A stretch of DNA of 37,203 nt, taken from Elysia marginata. Its lineage: Eukaryota; Mollusca; Gastropoda; Plakobranchidae. The notes beneath the pieces were generated by a model. The model was not told the origin of the DNA, ran no database searches, and saw only the letters and a list, made by a program, of their open reading frames with translations. Of this stretch, positions 11,801-23,800 are shown in pieces. The stretch covers positions 132,019 through 169,221 of the forward strand of contig BMAT01012071.1 in the NCBI GenBank assembly GCA_019649035.1, written 5' to 3'. A program made the position numbers and the translations under genes. Every line of letters starts with the position of its first letter. Positions within the stretch are counted from its first letter, which is position 1.

Positions 11801-14800
11801 TATATAAATCAGCTTCAAACTTGACATGAAAGATGAAATTTAAAACAAAAGCTATTGCAAAAATGTCAAGATTTTATATATCGGTGAATTAAAAATATCT
11901 TGGCAATGAAATGTGAATTCTGGTAATATAGTACAAGTCCTAAGATAGAAAAAAATCTGTAACAAAGAAACACAAAGATATAAAAGGCAGCTGAGCTTGT
12001 TTCTAAAATGTAGAACATACAACAGAAACAACAAATCCGGCCATATAAAAATGTGAAACATTTCTCAGAAATGTGAATCTATGACATGACAAAGAAGCAC
12101 CATGATATTGAGGGCCGCCTGATTCTATAGTGTACAAACATATAACAACAAAAATACCAATCTGGCTGATTGAGAATGCTGTAAAACATTTCTCAGATTT
12201 GTAAAATGTATACGACAAACAGAAAGTCTAGCTTCATAAAACGAAAACTTTCAGCAAATATTTGACACTCATGCTAGTATCAGTACACATTGTGCATATT
12301 TCTTTTCATCTGCAAACTAACTTGTCGAGGACAACAGTTTTAAGAACAGTTAAGCAACAGTATCTCAGCATTTAACTGAACACAACAATTACTGTAGATG
12401 ACCGTGAAACACTTTGTGTCAAAGGGACGCGGTAAGACATTTACCATCATCCGCTGTTGTCATCTCAGCAGCTGACTTACTAGAACAATGACTGTAGATG
12501 TACATGTACAATCTAAATGTCAAAGTGACATAATATGACATTTTCTCTGCCAGAGTTGTCTCACCTTGTCAAATGACGTATCCAGGGGCGAGGCACTTCC
12601 TCCTCGTCCGATGGAGAGACTGTCCTCTCCTTGGAGGGATGAAGATAGTTTTAGAAGGAAGGGAAAAATAGAAAGAAAGGGAAATATATTTTAATGACAA
12701 ATATAAAACAATCATTATTTCCTTAATTACAGATTCTGGACTTGAAACATGGATATTATTAATAATAATGACAGCCAAACTTTTCATCATATAACAATCA
12801 AAACAGAGAACAAGTGCTATTTAATGATGTTTGAGCTGGGGATTATTATGATGATACAGGTTATTTTTAATTAAGAGTCCAGCTTTAATTTAACTTAAAA
12901 TCCAAATTTTTAATCAGTTGTTTGTTTATAGTCTCTGAGTCAACCACTTCATACATGTGTTTTATTTCAATCTGCAATTTGACATACCATCTATTTGTAA
13001 CTTTTTTTTTACCATGTTTTTCCGTCAAACTTTAGAACTACATGTATTCAATTAGATCTATCATTGTACCCTGGAATAGTTTTGTTCGATCAAATATCAG
13101 TCTTCATCTAATTACTTAACACAATTGAAACAAAACATCAAATGCATGCAATAATGTAAACTCGACAAAAATAAATCCAACTATGAAAGATATAAAACTC
13201 TAATAAACTTTCAACTGGTGTGAAGCAAACTCCTTCATCTTTACCAAAAGTCTCATCATCGGAATCAGCATATTTGAGGAAAGATCTTCCTGATTATTAT
13301 GGCACGGGGTGAGAAGAAGGGCAGGTTCAAAGCATTATGGTGAGTATGTAAGGATGAGAATAGTAAGTTTCAAAGAATCTAGAGTAATTATGGGTGACTG
13401 AAGCTAAAGAAGCAATACTGCTGGCAGGTAAATAATGAAGTTCCTTTGCTTGGAAATCAAAGTTAATCGTATAGTCCGGATATCAGTACTGATTCTCCCT
13501 GGGATGTTCAATCTTTATATTCCCTTCCAGGGTGTTCCGAGAAGTGCCCACTAAACTCAAATTCCTCTTACATGTCTTGATGGGATGGGTAAGTGTGACT
13601 CAGGCCCTTGTTTCAAACTATAAAATGTCTTCCCTAAAATATTTTTGCTTTATAAAGAATGAGATTTCAACAAGAGTCGCGGAACTTTCCTGGTGTCTCT
13701 CCACTATCTTATGAATACAAATATTACAATCTTTTAAAATTTATGCGACAGATTTATTTTGAAGATAAACTTTTTATTTAGCTCTATAGTTTTTAAGTTC
13801 TAGATGTCAATTCGTTCATAAAAGTAAGAAAATTACCCTAAAATCTAGGTCTAGATTACAATAACCACTATAGTATTTTGGAGTGTTGTCTTCTGGAAAA
13901 GGGACGTTACTCTTGTTTTACCTCTAATCTCATTCCCTGTAAAAAAAATTTCAGTAAATAATATACAACACAGCAGGTGGCTAGTTAACTATCACTCATC
14001 GAATCAGCACACAGCAGCAACAAACCTGACGTTAAAAAGTCTAGAGGAAGCAACGTCTCACTAGTTTGCAAAGAACACAATTAATACAGATGAAAGCTGT
14101 GATAGTGAAAAGGTGATTTCTCATAAAAAATTCAATGCATATGTGCAAAACGTGGTATCCAATAAATCATGCATCGACGACTAGGTTCTCACACAATCTT
14201 CTACATCGCACGTTGAACACCAGAAGGCCTATACATAACTTGCAGTGGTATAGAAATAAAGTTCGTTACAACATCTAAAAAATAAGACCAAAATATTACA
14301 ATGCTTTTGAGAAAACCTTTCAAAAAATTGCTTGAACTTTAGTCCATTGATCTCAGTCTTTCTACAGACATTTTTCCCAATTTTATCATTGTGCTGTTGG
14401 TAATTATTATCATTATTATTAAAATTATTATTATTATTACTGTTATTTAATATTATTTGAGTTACTTTATTGTTATTATTTTAGTTTTTCATGACATATA
14501 TAAATCATATCTTATTTTAAAACCATGGTTATCACACGCTGCTATGAATAAATCCTATGGTAAAAGCTTTTCAATATTTACATCACAGATTTTTCAAAGA
14601 TAAGTCACATTTACACTTTGTTAACTTGAAGAAAAGATAAATGTTTAATGAAAGCAGATAAATTTATAGAGAGATAAAAATGTCAGCGTATCTAGGAAAT
14701 ACATAGTTTGTATGTGGCAAAATTACGTATTCCTATCTTCAGTTGAATAAAGTTTAAAAGTTATCAAACAATCTATCCAGAATTCGACGTGGCCAATTTA

Positions 14801-17800
14801 AGAGAAAAAAAACAGAGAAAGAACATGTAAAGAGTAACAGATCATCTTGAAGAGAACCAGTTGAGATTCAAAGACAACGTTAAAAAGTTAAACAAAGTGC
14901 TTAATATGGTGTAAAGGATAAGACGTGTCTACTACATGAATCAACAGCTTGTGTAGCATGCAATCTACATCCTCAGCTAGATACCACCCACTGTCAGCTT
15001 TAGCTTCTTTTGTGTTTTGCTACGTTTTTATTTTCCGTCTTTGAAAGCACGATGGTAAAAAAAATAAGCTGTTTATAACTGGTTAAAACTTTTAACAGAC
15101 TGGATATAAGTGTAAGGAAGAAAAGTGATTAAAACTTGTAAAGGGAGAGAAATCTAATCTGTGCTGTATATAATAAGTTATTTCCTCGAGTTGCGAAAAA
15201 AATTGTGTTGGGATCAAGAGTAACTAAAGATATAAAAATTGATTTTTGTTCGAAAGCTGTCCGCATGCTCGCCTCTACCTGGACAGCAAACAAAACTATA
15301 AAAGCCAAAACCAAAGCATAGTCTTGTTGTCTGTCAGAGTCTATCTCTCTCTTTCTCTCTCTTGAAGCAAAGCTACTGGGCTACTTGGCTCGATCTGCAA
15401 ATAAGAATGCTCTGAGCATCTCTATTCTTTGATGCAGTGCTCATAAAAAATTCACTGGAAAGCTGTCCTAAAGTCTAATATTGTAGACGACATATTGCAG
15501 CAAGGTGAAAATAAAATCAAAATCGCGGACCAAGCACAACCCAGTGGAGTGAGCGAACTTACTAGACTGATTACTCAACAAACTATCCCGCTTATTATCT
15601 GAGGGAAGAACACATGGAAAAGGCACGGTCAACAACGAGTGCAACAAGGCCAGTTGTCGCAGCCAGTATAAGTATAAATGACACAACACAAATATTGTTT
15701 CGCTGACAATGATAATGAGATGAGACAAGCGGAAATAAAAAAAATACACCAAGAAGCTGATGGATCACAAAAATGTAAAAGCAAAAAAAAATAAATCTTG
15801 AATGATGACCAATATTCAAAAGTTATGTAGAACATTGTTTGAAAAACCAGTACAATAACGAGCAAGACACATGACAATTTTATCCGAGGCAAGTAAAAAA
15901 AAAGCTTTATGCAATACACTTACTAAAGATTCTAGGAAACGCTGCTAGGGCTACGGACATCCAGACTCAAATCATGCTGGATGCTTGTCTTACTGTTTTT
16001 GTGTTTTAATGTTATTTGTTAAATTCCTTTGACAAAAACCAATTCATGCTTTAAACTTCATACTCTTACAAAATTCTTAGGCATAATTTGCAATTGCAGC
16101 AAAGGCCCTTATTTGTAAATTGATTCAAGTGGAAAATAGAACTGAAAAAGCAATTGGTCTCAATGAAAAGCTGTCACTGTCAGCTTCATGATAGTTTAAA
16201 ATATGAATATATCTACAGCAAACACTATAAACTAGTGCAACATTCTTTTTGGGTTTTTCTTTTTTTTTACATGCTTGATGATTTGGCTTAAAAGATACCA
16301 AACAAAAGCAGTGTCTTTTCTACACAATCTGTCAGATTCACAGCAAATATCCATCTTGTTTACATCAAAAGCAAAGAAAATTTTAGTTTCAAACAAGCAA
16401 TATTTTAATGTAAATGTACAAAAGTATAATCCATGCTCAGAAAAAAAGACAACATCAAAGGCTTTCTGAGGTTTTTTTGATCCAGTATCTTCTGAATTAA
16501 GAATTTAGACTGGAAAGGAAAACAACCAGATGGTACCTAACAAAAACACTAAAAAAAACAAATCAGAAAAGAACCAAGACACAAAAACAAATCTGTGGAC
16601 ACTGGCAGGCACAACACTGAGATAATAAAACATAAGACAAATAATGCAAGACACGGATGGCCTGTTACACATTCACTGGGAGGGTTAACACTTTGTGCAG
16701 GCCAACACACACGATGGCTAACACATCAAGGCAAGGCCTGTAAGGTACATCAAGCTCCGTGCTCTGTGAGACATCACTTACTCTTGTGGATTTTCTGACC
16801 CTCGTAGTAGGGCAGATACACGTGTTGCTCAGAGATGGGTTTCCCAAAGATGGGCGACTGCGGCAAAAAGTCATCCGCTGAGCAGCAAGAGATGAGAGAG
16901 GGAAGGGAAAGATTTGAATCAAAACAAAAATACAACCGCGAACACCCTGTTTCTCCGAAACATGCTTGGACTCAAGATCTTAAACAAGGTTCAGAAGAAA
17001 AAACAAGAGAAGAGGGTAAAACTTTTTTTTTCCACAAATGTTGGATATAATAAGTTTGGGAATCACAAAAACAGAATCTTTGAGTTTTTGTTTCCACTAT
17101 GTCCCAAGTGAGTCAGTGAAGTCCTCCACCTTTTGTGACGGTCTTGTTAAGACAACAGCAACGTGTTTGGTGTACCATGATACCTTTGCCACAAGTTTAA
17201 CTCAAGTCCAAAGTGCCCATAGTATTATGAGATGTTCTTTTCTTTTTTTTTTTTCAAAGTTTTGCAGTTTTGAGTTGTTACCGAGTGATTCTCTTTCTAA
17301 AGATTTTGGCCAGTTAATTTTGTACCAGTGATAAAGGCTAAGTAGCGGTACCGGTAGTGATGTAAATGGACAATGAGTGGTATGTAGAGAGAGGACTGTT
17401 AAACCAAGACGTGTTATTATGCTGGAGAGGCTACAGTGCCAGAGAGTAAGGGGAGGCTACCTCCGCTTGTGTCACGTATGTGGTAGCCATGGTGGATGTG
17501 AGGGCGGAGGTAGTCAGTCCGCGACGGTTCATCGTACAAGAAAACTTTATCACTTGGTGATCTGCTCAGACCCATCGGCCCTAGGATCATGTGCATTAGA
17601 CACACATAGATGAATATGGTGAAAGTTAAAAAATGCAAAAAATCTGGTCAATTAGGTCTAATATAGCAAGATATATTGCCCAGGTTAAGATCAGATTGCC
17701 AATGTAAAAAAAAAAAAAAATAATAGTCGAGTTAATGAAAAAAATTTGAAAAAAAAAATATTAATAATGCAGCTATAGGTTATTTTCTACTTCACCTTAT

Positions 17801-20800
17801 TTGGGTTTATAGGCAGGGGGAAAAATGTACTTCCTCTTCCATACAACTTCTTGAGATACGAAATTCGGATTTGCCACTCGATATTTTTTGTGTAAAAGCA
17901 TGGTTTTTTTTTATCAAGAGTGGTTGGAAATGAGAGGTTAGGGTACACAAACAATAAGCAAAAAAGTTGTCAGAAAGCAGTCACAGTTCCTAGCAAGCTT
18001 TGGAGTCATGGCTTACATCTGGTACCCATGTCAAGGTAGGTGAATCAAACAACCCTTGCTTCTAATTATCATCTCTTTTACATTAACCTATTATATTAGT
18101 TGAGAGAGATAGAGGTCTAGTAGTGGAATTGTATTAAAGGAAATATTCACCACCCAGTTGTTGATTAAAAAAAAAAAGAAGAATTTTAGTGATAAACCCA
18201 TCAACTTCCACTTACTTAACCGCCTTGATGAATAATCTGAAAGCACATGTTGGCATTTTAATTCAAACTCTGGCAGACTGCTGTGAACAAAGTCCCTGGT
18301 TGATACCTCCTTTAATGAAATGCTTTTTTGTGTGTTTTTATCAATAGTAATTTTTTTTTGTTTTAATATGTCCAGTTTTCCACAAAAACGAAATTAAAGA
18401 AAATTAGGCATTAATATCTAGTCTTAATGAATTTGAGTTTTGAGAACAGTTTTCCAAATGGAGATCACCGGTTTTCCTACTGGCCCCTTCTTCAATTGTT
18501 TTAATTTCCTTTGTTGTTCTATCCCTCCCTAAATGTAAACCTTATCTAATATAAGTACATAATAAGCAGACTCTGATAAGATAAACAAAACAAAACAAAA
18601 CAAAATCTGAGCAGGGGTCAAAGGTGAGAGTGATAAGCAAACGCCGTCAGTTTTTGATAATAATAAAAACCAGCTGGTATGAGAAATAGGCAGTAGCAGC
18701 AGCATCATTTAATTATTAGGTCAACAATATTACACACCAAAAGTTGAAAGGCCTGATGCCATGCTTCCTGTCGACCTGTAACCTTTAGGGATAATGAAAT
18801 AATTGGAAGAGGCACGTGTTTCATTCTAAATTTACATGCACATAAAAGCCGTGTAAGCCGTTTTCATTACTCGTTATTTTTTTTCTTTTAATGATTGATT
18901 CTGTTGATCTGCAACCTTCAGGGATAATGAAATAATTGGAAGAGGCACGTGTTTCATTCTAAAATTACATACACATAAAAGCCGTGTAAGCCGTTTTCGT
19001 TACTCGTTAATTTTTTTTAAATGATTGATTCTGTTGATCTGCAACCTTCAGGGATAGTGAAATAAATGGAAGAGGCACGTGTTTCATTCTATATTTACAT
19101 ACACATAAAAGCCATGTAAGACATTTTCATTACTCTTTATTATTTTTTTTTTTTGAATGATTGATTCTGTTCATCTGTAACCTTCAGGGATAATGAAATA
19201 ATTGGAACAGGCACATGTTTCAGTCTAAATTTACATACGCATAACAGCCATGTAAGACATTTTCATTACTCTTTATTATTTTTTTTTGAATGATTGATTC
19301 TGTTCATCTGTAACCTTCAGGGATAATGAAATAATTGGAAGAGGAACATGTTTCATTCTAGTTTGACAAACAGAGAAGTGTTATATAGATTGCTTTATTT
19401 TCTGTCAATTTCCGTCTTTCAATAATTAGACTTATCAACCTGTAGCCTTAAAAGGTAATGAGATTTGAATAGGCACACATTTTATTCCAGTTTGACAAAC
19501 AGAGAAGTGTTATGAAGGTTGCTTTTATTTCCCAAAATTTGTGCCTTTTAGTAAGTGGTACTTTTTTAGCTTCCCATACTGAAAAGATAAAACTGTAGTG
19601 TACGTGTATGTTCTTTTCTTACAGTGATATTAAACAAGAGGTAACAAGAAAATGGCTTCTTGTAAAGAAAACTTAGTTGATATTCCATCTTTGAGCGTTA
19701 TCACATACTCCGGTAGAAATTAAAAGGTTTGCAACACTATGTAGTCCATAAATTGGGTTTTTAAGAGCACCAGTTATCCCTAAGCCTGGAGTTTCTCTCC
19801 ACGTTTTGGGGAGGCCCTCGGACCTAGAAGTGAGGTGTAATTAAGATAAGAGATTTCTTTTTTTCCTTCCTGGGTGTTGAAACATGGAAAGAAATCATAT
19901 TGACAAAGTTTCATTCTTGTGTCCTTTGGACACTATATATATTAACATAGTAACATTTAGCTGCTAGCCGCAATTGCTTGAGGAGTTAATAGTTTACTTT
20001 GCTTAATTTGTTATGTAAGAGAATTTTATATGAGCTTTGAACCTTTCAAATATCAAAAAGAAAATAATTTCACCATGCAATCATCACAGAACGTCATTGA
20101 ATTCTTTGGGATTGTCTGCATACATATAATGAAATCTTATTCACAAAACATCCCATTTCTCAGTTATTGGTTATTTTAAGTATAAGAATTAAAAAAAAAA
20201 AAACCTTCCCCCTGTTTCCCACTTGTCTGAAAGAGGTAGAAAAATCCAAAATCAGTTGGTAACACTGACAGAAACAGCTCTGAGCTGTCTCACAACTCCT
20301 CCAGGTAAGTCAAAGTTGTATAATAAGATATTGGTGTTTTAAACAATGAAACAATGCATTTTTATAAGCAACACAAAATCTTGTTTGATGCTCTTTCAAG
20401 ATGTTAAATGCTTTCCAAAGAAAAATTTGTCAACATAGTATTGGACAAAAGAATGGCAAACGTTTTAAAAGACCCCCTCTCTATATATAATTTTATATGA
20501 ATTGGGCGTGCGATAAATTTTTTAACCTTTATAAATAAAAATAATAGGACCATGTTGAGAACTTTGTATTTTAGCCTTAAATTCAAGGGACGTGTCATAC
20601 TTTAAAACTGTGCGAAGCTTACTAGAGATTCTGCAAAGACAAAAATTGGTTTAAAAAATCTGATCTCATCAACTGCCAGAGCCTAAGCATTCAAAAATTG
20701 GTTCTACAAAAAGATTTTTATACAATCATACAAAATAAGATTATTAGAGAACATTGCCAAAAAAACTGAGGTTAAGTACAAAATAAAGTTTGTTAATTTG

Positions 20801-23800
20801 TGTGTGTTTGTGACATTACCTCCTTCATCCTCAGAGTCTGAGATGAACGCTTCCTGCATGGTCTCAGGGGAGACAACCTTGTACTTGTCTTCAGTAGCCG
20901 GGGCAATTCCTTGAACCTCCGTGACTGGCTTCAGGATCTCGACAACAGAGATGTAACCCAGACGCTGGGCGATTGCCAACGGGGTCTGTCCATTCTGTAT
21001 AGCATAAGGGATATGAAAAAAGTGAATTGCTTAATATCTTCAAAAACCAAAACTTTTTAAGAAGTAAAACCAAAAAGCAAAAAAAATGTCACAGAGATTT
21101 AGCCATCTAATGATCTTTAATGAAAACTGCAATGAATCGGCAATTTTGAAAAGAATAATTGATAATTTATCAATGTCGATGATTTGAGTGCATTCAAAAA
21201 TTTTTTTTTTAATTTGTCATTTTTTGTCCTTAATAAACAAAATAGATCTAGTAAAAGTGCATCTAAATCATTCATCTTTTTTCATGTTACTAATGCCATA
21301 ATAAAGGTGTAAAATGAAGAAACAGAAAGAAACACAATATTGTGTCAAGCTTTACACTGAGTTTAATCATCCATCCGCATAATTATGTGCTTAGTAATTA
21401 AATATTGTCATCTTTAGTGAATTTCTTCTCCTAATATTCCATATGCCCCACTCTTTTTCCTTTGTTTTCTCTCATTTTTTTTTGTTCTTTCAGAGCAAAA
21501 CTGATCAAATAAAGGTTGAGTTGTTTTTTTTTTCCTTTCTTCCTTTTCAACTGCCTATCATCCTGTTCCACTGTAGGTGGCAAAGCTTCGCATTCTGTTG
21601 TTAGAACTTACATTGGTGACGGCATTGGGCGAGGCCTGGTTCTTGAGTAGGGTGCTCACCACCTGTACGTGGCCTTGCTGGGCTGCCTGGTGCAGAGGTG
21701 TGTAGCCCACCTGGACAACAAGTCATGATGGAGAGAAAATTATGTGGTTTGATTTAGACATAATCCCAAAGTCAATTTTTGAATAGTCTAAGAATGCACA
21801 ATATGAAATCATCATTTTTCTAGCAGGTACAGGTGCATGCCTGTGCTAATTGCTTTATTATTTTTTATCCAGGAGATTCAATTTATCATACTGATCTTGG
21901 ATCAAACGTATATAATTAGAAATTTCATACCTTAGAGAGGTTTTCTTAAGACTTCTCTTCATACATTGCTATACATTGTATTTGCATACAATACAAAGAC
22001 CAAAAACTCAATAATACACATATAACAGCACAATCGCTAAGCAATATTTTTTATTACTAAAATTCAAATTTTGCTATAAAGCTTCAAAGACAATACCTCA
22101 AGAAAAGGCCTTGCCATGTTCCTAATCTTTTGTCATAAAATGCATCTTGCAAAAGAGATAAATTTCTTGCTTTCTCCTAACCTGCGCTTCAAACCGCAGC
22201 AGGTAGAAAATCAGAAATACACTTCCAACACTATTAACTCATTTAAGGGTTAGTTTTTGTGCATTTCCTTTTTTGTTGTTTTTTTTATTTCAGTTCTTAA
22301 CATTGGTTTTCTATTTTTTTTTAAATGGATATACTTTTGACATAAAACATAAGAATGCCCATTTTTACACACAATAAAAACCCCAGAAACAACAAGAAAA
22401 CAAGATGCCATTTCAATGGAATTGTCCAAAATGGGGCTAGTTGGCCTCTTGAGAGCAATAGAAGACACCAAAAAAATGTGTTAAGTTCTAGCCATATAGT
22501 CTTAGCTCTCAGACTCAAAAGTCTAGGGTTTGAACCCTGGCTAGGCAAGTCAGCGCTTAGTCCTTGGGAAGACTCTTAAGATATCCTCACCCTGTTCAGT
22601 CATAAAAGGAGTACTCAACTAAAGGTAGTAAAAGATCTTGTGAGTATGGTAGAGGAATACGCTTTGACTGCTGTTCTTCTATCACAGTAATTTAATTGGT
22701 AAAGGCCAGCTGGTAGACCTAGGTTAAGCACCTAAAGCATTCCAGTAGATTAGGCCATGCATAAAAAAACAGCTCCTTTATTTTATTACTTTTACTTTAA
22801 ACCAACCTTCGTTGTTGCATTGACGGAGGCCTGGTGCTCCAGCAGGAAGCGCACCATGTTGACCTGGCCGAAGTGACAGGCAGTATGCAGTGGTGTGTAG
22901 CCAGCCTTGGTGCTGGTGTCCGTCTCACTCTGGAACTTCACCAAGATTTCCGCCACCGGGACCTTGTCTTCCTGGGCTGCCAGGTGCATCGGGGTCAGGC
23001 CATTCTGGAGGGATCACAAGAATGATTTTAAGATATGGTAACTTTGACTTATACCATAGTTAGAGAAATTTGTTTTCACAGTATTACTACAATTATGACA
23101 TGACGCCTTAAAATTGTTGGATGCAAACATCACATGCACATACTCCAAGAAGGGTAGGTAAACAGAAAAGTCTATTATCTAATCAGGTCGGGTACACCCT
23201 AACTAATCCTTTCATCTTTTAACCTGAAGGTAAATTTTTATGAAATCTATCATCTTCTAAAATTACTACTTAAGACGAAGTGCGCACATTGTAGAAAATA
23301 TTATTCCACCAGTCAAAGACACTCACATGAGCCTTGGCGTTGACGTTGGCCTGTCTCTCCAGCAGAAGAGACACAATGTCGGTGTGACCTTCCTGAGCGG
23401 CCAGGTGGAGAGGCGTGAAGCCGTTCTTGCTCTCAGCATTGGGCCGAGCACCGTACTCGAGCAGCATGGTGGCGATATCCATCTGGTTCTTCTTGGCCGC
23501 AATGTGCAGTGGGGTGTAGCCGTTCTGAAAGAGGGAGGCGATGATTTATATAGCTAAAATAACCTATGGGCTCATCTTTGGAACTTTTCTATCAAAATCT
23601 TGATGTTTCAAGTAGATTTGTGGCAAACGTGTGCAAATTTTCAATAATGCTTTACAAAAAAATCTGAGAAGGCATATTTCAGCAGTAAGATTTACTTTGT
23701 TTCTAATTGTAAAATTAGTACAAACTTTTATGAATGCAACATGGCTTAATAGTACTTCATATGAAAAAGCACAGGTAGAAGCTCATTATAGCTAAAATAG

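Noticed and set aside
14900-14995. Minus-strand open stretch after ctgacag ([15 protein letters not shown]...)
   Set aside because: It would need phase 2 entry, but the neighbouring exons require phase 1, and no donor restores phase.
17417-17638. Minus-strand 73-codon ORF as an independent small gene
   Set aside because: Its ends lie outside clear splice sites. The central part is better explained as linker exon L1 (17461-17580), with matching phase on both sides.
18770-19556. CRISPR-like array
   Set aside because: Whole units of about 133 bp are repeated with no unique spacers, and this is a eukaryotic intron. It is an ordinary tandem repeat.
22487-22545. Functional tRNA gene
   Set aside because: Only 59 nt between acceptor arms, with a poor D arm and anticodon arm. 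A SINE head fits better.
23327-23557. Plus-strand ORFs opposite several ankyrin-repeat exons
   Set aside because: They are antisense shadows of conserved exons (e.g. 22834-23025, 23327-23557, 25325-25510, 27346-27585, 32592-32855) with no features of their own.
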